The position numbers were made by a program, and so were the translations under genes. A stretch of 64,000 nucleotides of DNA from Wenzhouxiangella sp. 15190 (GTDB lineage Bacteria > Pseudomonadota > Gammaproteobacteria > Xanthomonadales > Wenzhouxiangellaceae), in contig NZ_QVMV01000043.1 in the NCBI RefSeq assembly GCF_003417465.1, forward strand, positions 1-64,000, read 5' to 3'. The notes under the pieces are model-generated. The model was not told the origin of the DNA, did no database searches, and saw only the letters and a list, made by a program, of their open reading frames with translations. Numbering within the stretch: the stretch's first letter is position 1; each line of letters starts with the position of its first letter. This document shows positions 25,471 to 34,376 of the stretch, piece after piece.

Positions 25471-25497
25471 ATGCGGGGTACGCAAAAGCGCAGATGA
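25471..25497 (+). CDS. Possible leader peptide coupled to the diguanylate cyclase gene
   Basis: An ATG preceded by AGGGAGG at five bases opens an eight-codon frame, MRGTQKRR, whose TGA overlaps the ATG of the next gene as ATGA. The cyclase start itself has no ribosome site. Translation of the short frame could therefore load ribosomes onto the cyclase gene. No conservation can be judged. Confidence 0.4.
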   Translation: MRGTQKRR

Positions 25498-26675
25498 TCG
25501 ACTGGATCGGACATTGGGGGCCGGGGATTCTCGCTGGGTTGCTCATTGGCCTGGGTTGTGGCTGGTTCGTCTTCAAGCGCCGCCGACCCGGCCGGGATGG
25601 TGCTGCGAACCCCGATGACGACCAACACGGGCGCTCGCGCGCGACGGTCCTGCATGCCCTGGCCCGGGCGGCGCGCATCCTCTTCAGCGCCGAAGGCAAC
25701 GACGAGGTGATGCCCTCGGCGCTGGCCGTGCTGGGTGAAGCCGTCGACGCCGACCGCGTGTATGTTTTTGAAAACCATCGGGATCCGGACTCCGGCGAGT
25801 TGCTGGCCAGCATGCGATACGAGTGGTGCGGAGAAGGGGTCAGCGCGGAAATCGACAATCCCGACATGCAGGCCATGTCCTACGATGGCTTGCTGCCCAA
25901 TTGGCGCCCGATATTCGAAGCGAGGCAGCCCGTCGCCGGCCTGGTCGAGGACATGCAGCCGGCCGAACGGGATCTGCTCAGGCCCCAGGGCATCCTGTCG
26001 ATTCTCGTGGTGCCGATCTTCCTCGACGGCGCGTTCTGGGGCTTGATTGGTTTCGACGACTGTTCCAGCCGTCGCACCTGGGGGCAGGCGGAGGTCGATG
26101 CACTGGAAGTCGCTTCCGGCACGATCGGCGGGGCGATACGCAGCATGCGGGCCGAGGAGGAATTGCGTCGCCTGGTCAGCACCGATTCCCTGACCGGCGT
26201 AAGCAGCCGCCGCGCCTTCATCGAGCAGGCTCGCGAATCACTCGAGCGGGCATCCCGCCGGGGCGAGCCGGTCTCGCTCATGATCATGGATCTGGATCAT
26301 TTCAAATCGATCAACGACAACCACGGTCACCCGGCCGGCGATCAGGCCCTGGTGCGTTTCGCCCAACTCTGCCAACAGATACTGCGCGACGACGACATCA
26401 TCGGGCGGACGGGGGGCGAGGAGTTCGCGGTGGTACTTCACGGCGCCGGGCAGGCACAGGCCAGGCGGCTGGCCGAGTCGTTGCGCCGTCACGTCGAGTC
26501 CTCCAGGATCGACACCGCCGCCGGGAGCTTTCGGCTCAGTGTCAGTATCGGCGTGGCCATGCCGGCCGAGGGCGAGCGTAGCCTCAACCGGCTACTCAAG
26601 CGTGCCGACGATGCCCTTTACACGGCCAAGCGAGCCGGCCGCAACCGTGTCGAAACGGCCGATCAGCTTTCCTGA
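25494..26675 (+). CDS. GAF-GGDEF diguanylate cyclase
   Basis: This 393-residue protein has one N-terminal membrane helix (ILAGLLIGLGCGWFVF, about 10-25) followed by RRR. A GAF domain spans about residues 45-210 (DADRVYVFEN, GLIGFDDC). The GGDEF domain spans about 225-390 with the active motif GGEEF (about 306-310), DLDHFKSINDNHGHPAGD before it, and the LLKRADDALYTAKRAGRNRV ending. An intact motif indicates c-di-GMP synthesis. No RxxD inhibitory site is evident at the usual distance. It overlaps pspF convergently by 13 bases. Confidence 0.9.
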   Translation: MIDWIGHWGPGILAGLLIGLGCGWFVFKRRRPGRDGAANPDDDQHGRSRATVLHALARAARILFSAEGNDEVMPSALAVLGEAVDADRVYVFENHRDPDSGELLASMRYEWCGEGVSAEIDNPDMQAMSYDGLLPNWRPIFEARQPVAGLVEDMQPAERDLLRPQGILSILVVPIFLDGAFWGLIGFDDCSSRRTWGQAEVDALEVASGTIGGAIRSMRAEEELRRLVSTDSLTGVSSRRAFIEQARESLERASRRGEPVSLMIMDLDHFKSINDNHGHPAGDQALVRFAQLCQQILRDDDIIGRTGGEEFAVVLHGAGQAQARRLAESLRRHVESSRIDTAAGSFRLSVSIGVAMPAEGERSLNRLLKRADDALYTAKRAGRNRVETADQLS

Positions 26676-27670
26676 TCGCTGTCGCGACCGATGTCGTGCT
26701 TGCGCAGGATGCCACGCAACTGGTCATAGCTGAGGCCCAGTCTTTCCGCGGCTTTGCCCCGGTGCCCGCCGGTCGCCGCCAGCGCTGCTTCGGTCAGGCG
26801 TTTCTCCTGGGCATCGAGCCACGCCCGCAGGTCGATCGGTTCCCGGGCCGGGTCCGGCAACTGTTCGGGTCCGTCGGTGGGGCGGGTGGGTCGCCACGGC
26901 GAGTCGAACGGATCGAACTCGATAGTCCCGACCGGGGCTTCGGGCTCGTCCAGCCGGTAAACGGCGCGCTCGACCACGTTCTTGAGCTCGCGTACGTTGC
27001 CCGGCCAGGGGTGGACGAGCATGGCTTCAAGCACGGGCCGGCTGAAGCCGGCGAAAAGTTCGCGTCCGAGCTCCCGGCTCATGCGCATGGCGAAATGCTC
27101 GGCAAGCGGCAGGATGTCCTCGCGGCGTTCCCGCAGCGGGGGCAGGGTGATGACGTCGAAGGCGAGGCGGTCGAGCAGGTCGGCACGGAAAAGCCCCCGG
27201 TCGGCCAGTTCCGGCAGGTCGACATTGCTGGCGCCGACCAGGCGGACATCCACTTCCAGCGGCCGGGTCGAACCCAGGCGCTCGAACTGGCCGTACTCGA
27301 TCACGCGCAGGATCTTTTCCTGCACGGCCAGCGAGGTGTTGGCCAGTTCATCGAGAAACAGCGTGCCGCCGTCGGCCCGCTCGAATCGCCCGGCCCGCTG
27401 GCGCGAGGCATCCGTGAAGGCGCCGGCCTCGTGGCCGAACAATTCGGATTCGAGCAGCGATTCGCTGATGGCCGCGCAGTTGAGCTTGACCAGCGGCCCG
27501 TCCCAGCGCGGCGAGAGAAAGTGCAGGCGCTCCGCAATCACTTCCTTGCCGGTACCGCGTTCGCCCACGATCAGCACCGGCCGGTTGAGCCCGGCCGCGC
27601 GCGAGACCTCCTCGAGCACGCCGAGGAAGGCGGGAGATTCACCAATAACAGGCTGGTCGGTGGGGTTCAT
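26663..27670 (-). CDS. pspF: Sigma-54 enhancer-binding protein, PspF-like
   Basis: This 335-residue AAA+ activator lacks a receiver domain, as PspF does. Walker A is GERGTGKE (about 37-44), Walker B is GGTLFLDE (about 107), and the C-terminal helix-turn-helix is KAAERLGLSYDQLRGILRKH (about 305). Long stretches (ERADGGTLFLDELA, FRADLLDRLAFDVITLPPLRER) match PspF. The sigma-54 contact loop reads GAFTDA instead of GAFTGA (about 84-89). No pspA or pspBC genes are adjacent. Confidence 0.85.
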   Translation of the reverse strand: MNPTDQPVIGESPAFLGVLEEVSRAAGLNRPVLIVGERGTGKEVIAERLHFLSPRWDGPLVKLNCAAISESLLESELFGHEAGAFTDASRQRAGRFERADGGTLFLDELANTSLAVQEKILRVIEYGQFERLGSTRPLEVDVRLVGASNVDLPELADRGLFRADLLDRLAFDVITLPPLRERREDILPLAEHFAMRMSRELGRELFAGFSRPVLEAMLVHPWPGNVRELKNVVERAVYRLDEPEAPVGTIEFDPFDSPWRPTRPTDGPEQLPDPAREPIDLRAWLDAQEKRLTEAALAATGGHRGKAAERLGLSYDQLRGILRKHDIGRDSDQES

Positions 27671-27726
27671 CGTTTCCCTGTGGCTTCGAAAGCGGGAGTG
27701 TCAAAATGGCGAGTCCGCTGCCGATA

Positions 27727-27870
27727 GGCGCTGAAATCCGAAATCCGAAGCACCAAATCCGAAACGGGTGAGTCGTAAGCAGCCGCCTCGGCTCGTGCAC
27801 AGCTTGGTTTCGTATTTGGGTTTTCGAATTTGTTTCGGATTTCGAATTTCGGATTTCGAATTTGGAGTCC
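27727..27870. repeat. AATTTCGG-type inverted repeat between pspF and radA
   Basis: Left arm units (GAAATCCGAAATCCGAAGCA) and right arm units (TTCGGATTTCGAATTTCGG) are inverted around a GC-rich centre (27765-27805). The element fills most of the region between two divergent genes, where promoters would be expected. Confidence 0.8.
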
Positions 27871-27918
27871 CTCTTTCAGCACCGCCCTCTCGATCTTCAT
27901 CTCTGCCAGAATAACCGC

Positions 27919-29301
27919 ATGCCCAAGCCGAAGTCAGTCTATACCTGCCGCGAATGCGGCGCGAGTTTCCCGAAGTGGACCGGGCAGTGCCCGGACTGCC
28001 AGGCGTGGAATTCCCTGGAGGAGGGCGTGGTCGAGTCGGGCCCGGCCGCCAAGGGGCCGAAGGGGCGCGGTAACTGGTCGGGCACGGCATCGGCGAGTGT
28101 CAGCAACCTGGCCGAAGTGCGCGCCGAGGCGGCGTCCGACCGCCTGTCCTCGGGCCTGAGCGAACTCGACCGGGTGCTCGGCGGCGGCCTGGTGCCCGGT
28201 TCGGTGGTGCTGCTTGGCGGCGATCCTGGCATCGGCAAGTCGACCCTGCTGTTGCAGGCCCAGGATGCCCTGGCCGCCGGCCACGGCAGCCTGTACGTGA
28301 CCGGCGAGGAGTCGGCCGCCCAGGTTGCCATGCGCGCACGCCGGCTCGGCCTCGATCCCTCGCATCTGGACTGCCTGACCGAGACCAGCCTCGAAGTCAT
28401 CCTCGCCACGGCGGCCGAGCGCAGGCCGGCCTTCATGGTGGTCGATTCCATCCAGACCTTGTGGACCGAGGCTTTGCAGTCCGCGCCGGGGGCGGTCGCC
28501 CAGGTGCGCGAGTGCGCCGCCCGCCTGGTGCAGTTCGCCAAGCAGACCGGCTGCGCCGTGGTATTGGTCGGTCATGTCACCAAGGAAGGTGCGCTGGCCG
28601 GCCCGCGCGTGCTCGAGCACATGGTCGATGCCGTGCTCTATTTCGAGTCCGATTCCGGCAGCCGTTACCGGCTGGTGCGGGCGGTCAAGAACCGCTTCGG
28701 CGCGGCCAACGAACTGGGCGTGTTCGCCATGACCGACAAGGGGCTCAAGGCGGTCGCCAACCCTTCGGCCATCTTTCTTTCGGGCCAGGAGGAGCCGGCC
28801 GCGGGCAGCTGCGTGCTGGTCACCCGCGAAGGCACCCGGCCGCTCATGGTCGAAGTGCAGGCCCTGGTAGCCCCTTCCAATCTTTCCAATCCACGGCGCG
28901 TGGCCGTCGGCGTGGATCCCAATCGCCTGGCCATGCTGCTGGCGGTCATGAATCGTCATGCCGGGATCGTGGTGGGCGACCAGGACGTGTTCGTTAACGT
29001 TGCTGGCGGGATGCGCATCAGCGAGACCGCCAGCGATCTGGCCATCGCCCTGGCGCTGCAATCCTCCCTGCGCGAGAAGCCACTGGCAAAGGGGTTGGTG
29101 GCTTTCGGTGAGGTCGGCTTGTCCGGTGAGCTACGACCGGTCTACAACGGCGAGGAGCGCCTGCGTGAGGCGGCCGGGCAGGGCTTCGACCAGGCTCTGG
29201 TGCCCGAGGCAAACCTCAAGGGCGCCAAAGCGAAAATTGCCGCGCGAGGTTGCCGCCGCCTGGCCGACGCCCTGATGGTCGCACGTGAAGGCGGCGACTG
29301 A
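27919..29301 (+). CDS. radA: DNA repair protein RadA
   Basis: This 460-residue DnaB-type recombination ATPase promotes branch migration. It has an N-terminal zinc finger (YTCRECGASFPKWTGQCPDC), Walker A GDPGIGKST (about 103), the RadA KNRFG motif (VKNRFGAANELGVF, about 262), and a C-terminal Lon-like domain from about 300. The start MPKPKSVYTC at 27919 is the usual one; an earlier in-frame ATG at 27862 lies at the repeat edge. It has no operon partner; the next gene is convergent. Confidence 0.96.
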   Translation: MPKPKSVYTCRECGASFPKWTGQCPDCQAWNSLEEGVVESGPAAKGPKGRGNWSGTASASVSNLAEVRAEAASDRLSSGLSELDRVLGGGLVPGSVVLLGGDPGIGKSTLLLQAQDALAAGHGSLYVTGEESAAQVAMRARRLGLDPSHLDCLTETSLEVILATAAERRPAFMVVDSIQTLWTEALQSAPGAVAQVRECAARLVQFAKQTGCAVVLVGHVTKEGALAGPRVLEHMVDAVLYFESDSGSRYRLVRAVKNRFGAANELGVFAMTDKGLKAVANPSAIFLSGQEEPAAGSCVLVTREGTRPLMVEVQALVAPSNLSNPRRVAVGVDPNRLAMLLAVMNRHAGIVVGDQDVFVNVAGGMRISETASDLAIALALQSSLREKPLAKGLVAFGEVGLSGELRPVYNGEERLREAAGQGFDQALVPEANLKGAKAKIAARGCRRLADALMVAREGGD

Positions 29302-29320
29302 GCGTTCCCACAGCAGTTTG

Positions 29321-31147
29321 TCAGGGCGTCTGTTCAAACCGGTCGGAGAACAAGTCGTTGACGAACAGCGCAGCCGCACCCAGATCGTATGGCCCCAGAT
29401 CTACGGTGTGATTGGGGGTGAGCGTACCGCGCTGCTCGAACTTGATATCGGTGTTCATGGCATCGGCCCCGAGGAAGACTTGGTCACGGTCGTCGCAGAT
29501 ATTCACCGCTGGCGAGCCGGGCTGGAGAAAGTAGTTTTCGTCGAACATGGGGTCGGCGGTAATCACCGAACCCGCGTTGGGCAAGTTGGTCGTGGTTGAC
29601 GACAGCAGGCAGTCGCCGTGAGTCAGGCTCGACTGGCCGTCGGCGTCCTCCCACAGCGTGTCATCGCCGTTCCAGTAGATGCCGCCGACCACGTGCACTT
29701 CCATGTCGCCTTCGCTACGGATGCCGGCAACTTCGTTGAGGTCGGCAAAGGTGTTATACATCAAATACATGGAATTGGCCGAGTCGGCGGTAAACAGGTA
29801 GTCACCGCCCCCAGCGATACGGTCGCTGACCAAGCTATTGTGCATGACCATCCGACTGCCAGGCGTCAGATGGGCAACGGCCGCTTCGCCATCACTTCCG
29901 TTGTCTTCCAAGTGGACGCGCTCGAGCAGCAGGTAAGGCAGACCGTTGTTGCCTTGGCCGCCATTGTCGAGGTAGGCGAAACCGCCGCCGTGCAGTTCGC
30001 TGGAAGCGCCGGCATGGTTGCGCCAATGCCAGGAGCAGCTGATGCCGGCACTGCCGGGGCAGCCCGGCTCGGTCTCCGATTGCTGCCCGATACGCGCCTG
30101 CACGCCCTGTACCAGATGCAGAGCACCGCCGGTATCCCCGGCGTTATTCGTTCTCAGACTGGTGTTGCCCAGGTTGAGTTCGATAGGCGCGGAGGCATCG
30201 CCAGCGATATAAATGGCGCCCCCTTCTTCGGCGGAGCCACCATGGATGCTGAGATGCCGATGGGCCAGAGATTCCGGGTCGCCGGTGGTGATTTCAGTTC
30301 CCAGGCTGAATATGGCGCCGCCACTTAGAGCGGCCGTATTGCCGGCGAAAATGTGTCGCGGATAGGTCGGACCCGAACCGTTGTACAAGCGCAGTGCCTC
30401 GCAGCCGTTGGTCAGCGCAATGGCACCACCGGATCTGGCCTGGTTGTCCCGGAAACTGCTGCTACCCAATTCGATATGGGCGCCGGCTTCACCGCAGGCT
30501 ATGGCGCCGCCGAAGATCGCGGCCCGATTGTCCCGGAAGATCGTTCGGCCCTGGGTTTCGAGGCGGGTATCGACGCCCAGATAGACGGCGCCGCCGCTGG
30601 CGGGGTTCGATTCGACTGCGCTTACACGGCCATTCTCCAGGGTCGTGTTGTCCAGCAGCAGGTGAACTGAACCGCTGATGTGGACCAGGCCGCCGAGGCC
30701 GACGCCATTGTCATGTCCCTGACCGTCGAGCAGCAGATTCTCGAGGGAGATCTTGCGGCGACTTGGGTCGAGATTGGCGTTGATTGTCAAAAGTCTCGCC
30801 TCATTTGCTTGCAGCAGCCTGATCGTCGTTGGATCACCGGTCAGGGGTTGATCGTCGGCACAGGACTGAAAGCCACCGATAATGCGAAGGTCACGCTGCA
30901 ATTGCCCGATCACAAGGTCCTGGGCAGTAAACCCGTCGGGGACGGCCAGCCGGATAGTGGCCGTATCGCCCGCGGGCATCGACTCTACCGCGTTGATCGC
31001 GTCCTGGAGGTTCTGGTAGGCGTAGTCACAGTCGCCATCGCCGCCATCGATGTCGCCGACGGTAAGTAGCGGTTGCGCGTATGCCTGACCCCACACGAGG
31101 ACGGATCCAAGGAGCAGGAGGTGGAGCAGTGATGTTCCTGGTCGCAT
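29321..31147 (-). CDS. Large secreted beta-helix-like protein
   Basis: This 608-residue protein has a signal peptide (LLHLLLLGSVLVWGQAYA) and then a parallel beta-helix-like body. Repeated GGAIALTN, GGAIFSLG, GGAIYIAG and GGALHLV units at about 20-60 residue steps resemble the GGAI/FxxN repeats of polymorphic outer-membrane proteins. Cysteines are few and scattered. It ends in LFSDRFEQTP. I recall DRFE/DGFE-type endings on many secreted proteins of Xanthomonadales relatives. No membrane barrel follows, so it is probably released or surface-bound. A GGAAAC ribosome site supports the start at 31147. Confidence 0.75.
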   Translation of the reverse strand: MRPGTSLLHLLLLGSVLVWGQAYAQPLLTVGDIDGGDGDCDYAYQNLQDAINAVESMPAGDTATIRLAVPDGFTAQDLVIGQLQRDLRIIGGFQSCADDQPLTGDPTTIRLLQANEARLLTINANLDPSRRKISLENLLLDGQGHDNGVGLGGLVHISGSVHLLLDNTTLENGRVSAVESNPASGGAVYLGVDTRLETQGRTIFRDNRAAIFGGAIACGEAGAHIELGSSSFRDNQARSGGAIALTNGCEALRLYNGSGPTYPRHIFAGNTAALSGGAIFSLGTEITTGDPESLAHRHLSIHGGSAEEGGAIYIAGDASAPIELNLGNTSLRTNNAGDTGGALHLVQGVQARIGQQSETEPGCPGSAGISCSWHWRNHAGASSELHGGGFAYLDNGGQGNNGLPYLLLERVHLEDNGSDGEAAVAHLTPGSRMVMHNSLVSDRIAGGGDYLFTADSANSMYLMYNTFADLNEVAGIRSEGDMEVHVVGGIYWNGDDTLWEDADGQSSLTHGDCLLSSTTTNLPNAGSVITADPMFDENYFLQPGSPAVNICDDRDQVFLGADAMNTDIKFEQRGTLTPNHTVDLGPYDLGAAALFVNDLFSDRFEQTP

Positions 31148-31308
31148 GAGTGTTTCCTGATAACGTGAAATGTCGAATGCACTCAACGAACTTTGTGGAC
31201 GGAATATGCCACCGACATGCTGAGGCGTGCCATCGGATGATTCCGATTCAGGCATAATTCAGCCTACGCATGCGACATTGCAAGCAGATCATTCCGGGAG
31301 TACCGACC

Positions 31309-31890
31309 ATGCATCGTTTCCTTTCCATGACATCCATCGCCGGCGTGCTGTTGTTGGCGGCCTGCGTAACCATCAACGTGTACTTTCCCGAGGCAGCGGC
31401 GGAGCGTGCGGCCGACCGGTTCATTCGCGATGTACTGGGCGACGATGTGCCGGCTGCGCCGTCGAGCGAGCCGCAGGCTGCGCGTACATCCTGGTTGCAC
31501 GCGCTGTCGCCCGTCGGTGTGGCGAATGCCCAGAGCGTGGATATCGATATCGATACGCCGCAGATCCAGCGCATCAAGGAACGCATGGCCGAACGCCAGA
31601 GCGAGCACCTGGCCGCCTGGTTCGACGCCGGCGCCATCGGCTTCACGCGTGACGGCCTGGTCGAAATCCGGGACCGTTCGGCCGTGGGGCTGTCGGAGCG
31701 GCGCAACCTCGAACGTGTCGTCGGCGAGGAAAACGCCGATCGCAATGCCGTCTATCGCGAGATTGCCATCGCCAACGGCCATCCCGAATGGGAGGACGAT
31801 ATCCGCAGGACCTTCGCCCGGCGATGGATCGCCAATGCGAGATCCGGTTGGTATTACCAAACCGAAGACGGGAGCTGGACGCAGAAGTGA
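31309..31890 (+). CDS. YdbL-like DUF1318 lipoprotein
   Basis: This 193-residue protein has a signal peptide ending in the lipobox LLLAAC (Cys about 24), followed by VTINVYFPEAAAERAADRFI, the hallmark of DUF1318/YdbL proteins. The C-terminal half (IKERMAERQSEHLAAWFDAGAIG ... YREIAIANGHPEWEDDIR) matches the family core. YdbL usually accompanies YdbH and YnbE; neither is adjacent here. The start at 31309 follows CGGGAG; an ATG at 31270 would place extra residues before the signal peptide. Confidence 0.88.
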   Translation: MHRFLSMTSIAGVLLLAACVTINVYFPEAAAERAADRFIRDVLGDDVPAAPSSEPQAARTSWLHALSPVGVANAQSVDIDIDTPQIQRIKERMAERQSEHLAAWFDAGAIGFTRDGLVEIRDRSAVGLSERRNLERVVGEENADRNAVYREIAIANGHPEWEDDIRRTFARRWIANARSGWYYQTEDGSWTQK

Positions 31891-31895
31891 ATTTC

Positions 31896-32022
31896 AGTGT
31901 GAAGTGTTCAGTGTGAAGTGTTAAGTGGTGGCGTCTAAGGTGGTTGAGCGCGAAACGACGAAGCGACAAAACGACGAAAAGACGAACTAGCCAACCAGCC
32001 AACTAGCAAACAAGCGAACCAA
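31896..32022. repeat. GTGTGAA cluster (copy 6) followed by CGAAACGACG octamers
   Basis: Bases 31896-31935 are heptamers ending in GGTGGCGTCTAAGG, a degenerate start of the GTGTGAA core. Bases 31952-32022 are ACGACGAAGCGACAAAACGA-type units grading into AGCCAACCAGCCAACTAGC. Single arms of two families thus abut. The rlmD start follows at 32030. Confidence 0.7.
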
Positions 32023-32029
32023 GATTTAC

Positions 32030-33355
32030 ATGGGTAGAAGACGCCGGCGTCTGCCGACTGAGCCGATTACTGTCGACATCACCGATCTTTCGCACGACGG
32101 GCGCGGCGTGGGGCGGCATGGGGAGAAGGCCGTGTTCGTGCACGGCGCGCTGCCGGGTGAGAAAGTCTCGGCGAAGTTGATCGGTCGTAATCGCCGTTTC
32201 GACGAGGCGCTTTGCGAGGAGGTGCTGGAAGCATCGGCCGAACGTGTCGAGCCCGACTGTCCCTGGTTCGATCGCTGCGGAGGTTGCGCGCTTCAGCATC
32301 TCGATCACGCCGCGCAGGTGGACTGGAAGCACAAGCGCCTGGTCGACAACCTGGAACGCATCGGGGAGGTCAGTCCCGGTGAGTGGTGGGATCCTGTTTC
32401 GGCCGAGCCCTGGTACTACCGGCGCCGCAGTCGACTGAGCGCGCGCCTGGTCAAGGGCAAGGGGCGCGTGCTTGTGGGGTTTCGTGAACCACAGGGGCGT
32501 TTTGTGGCCGACGTGGGCGACTGCCGCGTGCTGCACCCGGATTTCAGCGATCGACTTCAAAGCCTCTCGGAACTGCTGGGAGATATGTCGGTGGCCGATG
32601 CGGTTCCCCAGATCGAGACGGCCAGTGGCGACGAGGATTCCGCGATCGTCATCCGCCACCTGCGCGAGTTGACCTCGGAGGACATCATGTTGCTCAAGCG
32701 CTGGTCGGACGACAACGGCATCGCCGTCTATCTCCAGCCCAAGGGCCCGGATACCGTCCATCGGCTCTGGCCGGAAGCGCATGAACTGAGCTATCGCCTC
32801 GAAGACTTCGATCTCGAACTGGCCTTTCATCCGCAGCACTTCATCCAGGTCAACGCGGCCATCAACAGGGCCCTGGTCAATCGGGCCGTCGAGCTTCTGA
32901 GCCCGGGTCACGACGATCGAATCCTCGACCTGTTTTGCGGCCTGGGCAACTTCACGCTGCCGCTGGCTACGCGCGCCGGCCACGTCACCGGCATTGAGGG
33001 CGCTCCCGAACTGATCGAGGCGGCCGGCGCCAATGCGCGCCGCAACGGCATCGACAACGTCGAACTGGAAGTGGCCGACCTGACCGAAGACATGTCGTCG
33101 CGACCCTGGTACCGGGCCGGTTTCGACGGTGTGCTGATCGACCCGCCGCGTAGCGGCGCCTTCGAGATCCTGCCGATGATCGCCGGCTCCGGGGCGAAGC
33201 GCGTGGTCTACGTCTCCTGCAACCCCGGCACCCTGGCACGCGACGCCGGCGAGCTCGTCAGGGAGCACGGCTTCCGGCTCGCGGGTGCGGGTATCGCCGA
33301 CATGTTTCCGCACACCGCGCACGTCGAATCCATCGCCTTGTTCGAACGCGCATGA
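32030..33355 (+). CDS. rlmD: 23S rRNA (uracil-1939-C5)-methyltransferase RlmD
   Basis: This 441-residue SAM enzyme has an N-terminal TRAM domain (ITDLSHDGRGVGRHGEKAVFV). Iron-sulfur cysteines lie in CPWFDRCGGCALQH (about 81-94) plus a fourth Cys near 165 (VGDCRVLH). The SAM-binding LDLFCGLGNFTLPLA is near 302, and the catalytic cysteine is in VSCNPGTLARD near 399. All residues of the family are present. The stop overlaps the nagZ start (ATGA). It heads the rlmD-nagZ-mscS-hpt-mtnP run. Confidence 0.96.
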   Translation: MGRRRRRLPTEPITVDITDLSHDGRGVGRHGEKAVFVHGALPGEKVSAKLIGRNRRFDEALCEEVLEASAERVEPDCPWFDRCGGCALQHLDHAAQVDWKHKRLVDNLERIGEVSPGEWWDPVSAEPWYYRRRSRLSARLVKGKGRVLVGFREPQGRFVADVGDCRVLHPDFSDRLQSLSELLGDMSVADAVPQIETASGDEDSAIVIRHLRELTSEDIMLLKRWSDDNGIAVYLQPKGPDTVHRLWPEAHELSYRLEDFDLELAFHPQHFIQVNAAINRALVNRAVELLSPGHDDRILDLFCGLGNFTLPLATRAGHVTGIEGAPELIEAAGANARRNGIDNVELEVADLTEDMSSRPWYRAGFDGVLIDPPRSGAFEILPMIAGSGAKRVVYVSCNPGTLARDAGELVREHGFRLAGAGIADMFPHTAHVESIALFERA

Positions 33356-34368
33356 GCATTGAACGGCCGCTCGGACCGTTGATCGTGGGCATCGACGGCA
33401 CTGCACTCGATCAGGCCACGGCGGAGCGACTGTGTCATCCGGCTGTCGGCGGCGTCATCCTCTTTTCCCGAAACTACGAGTCGCCCGAACAGCTTCGTGC
33501 CCTGGCAGGGGAGATCGGCGCGCTGCGTTCGCCGAGGCTGCTGCTGGCAGTCGACCAGGAGGGTGGTCGCGTGCAGCGTTTCCGCGAGGGGTTCACGCCG
33601 CTGCCGCCGCTGGGCCTGCTGGGCCGGTGGTATGCCTCGCATCCCGATCGTGCCCGCGACCTGGCCTATCGCCACGGACGCGTCATGGCCGCCGAGGTGC
33701 TCGGCCACGGCGTGGATTTGAGTTTTGCGCCGGTGCTCGATCTTGACCGCGGCAGCAGCGTCATCGGCGATCGCAGCATGGCGTCGGAGCCGGCCGCCGT
33801 CGGCGACCTGGCGGCCCATTACATTGCCGGCATGAAGGATGCGGGCATGCGTTGCTGCGGCAAGCATTTTCCCGGGCACGGTTCGGTCGAGGCGGACTCC
33901 CACGATGAGGTGGTCGTCGATCGTCGCGACCTCGATGATCTGGAAGCGGATCTCGCGCCGTTTGCCGAATTGGCCGGTTCGCTCGACAGCGTTATGATGG
34001 CGCACGTTTGCTATCCGGCGCGCGATGCCGAACCCGCGGGTTATTCGCGGGCCTGGATCGTCGATACTCTGAGGGAGCGCCTGAATTTCCGGGGCGTGGT
34101 GATTTCCGACGACCTGGATATGGTCGGCGCCGGTCCGGCCGGCTCTCTGGCGGAACGGGTTTCGAAGTCGCTGGCCGCCGGTTGTAACGCGGTGCTGGTT
34201 TGTCGCCCCGAGTCGGTTCGCGAGTTGCTGGATGGCGCGAGTGACTGGGTGACGCCCGAGCCGGGCACGCTCGAGCGGCTGTACGGACGTGCGATGGCCA
34301 GCCTGGATGAACAGATGCTGGTCCCCGAATTCCGGTCCTGGCGTGAATCGCTGCGGGCCCTGAGCTGA
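33352..34368 (+). CDS. nagZ: Beta-N-acetylhexosaminidase NagZ
   Basis: This 338-residue cytoplasmic glycosidase (GH3) removes GlcNAc from muropeptides during peptidoglycan recycling. It has GGVILFSRNYESPEQ, VDQEGGRVQRFREGFTPLPP, the loop KHFPGHGSVEADSHDE with the catalytic Asp/His dyad (about 163-178), and the nucleophile Asp in VISDDLDMVGA (about 250). It starts inside the rlmD stop. Its neighbours hpt and mtnP follow the gene order seen in pseudomonads. Confidence 0.95.
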   Translation: MSIERPLGPLIVGIDGTALDQATAERLCHPAVGGVILFSRNYESPEQLRALAGEIGALRSPRLLLAVDQEGGRVQRFREGFTPLPPLGLLGRWYASHPDRARDLAYRHGRVMAAEVLGHGVDLSFAPVLDLDRGSSVIGDRSMASEPAAVGDLAAHYIAGMKDAGMRCCGKHFPGHGSVEADSHDEVVVDRRDLDDLEADLAPFAELAGSLDSVMMAHVCYPARDAEPAGYSRAWIVDTLRERLNFRGVVISDDLDMVGAGPAGSLAERVSKSLAAGCNAVLVCRPESVRELLDGASDWVTPEPGTLERLYGRAMASLDEQMLVPEFRSWRESLRALS

Positions 34369-34376
34369 GGTGAGAC

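Noticed and set aside
26238..27734. Plus-strand frames opposite pspF.
   Set aside because: They overlap conserved AAA+ motifs on the other strand and lack recognisable domains.
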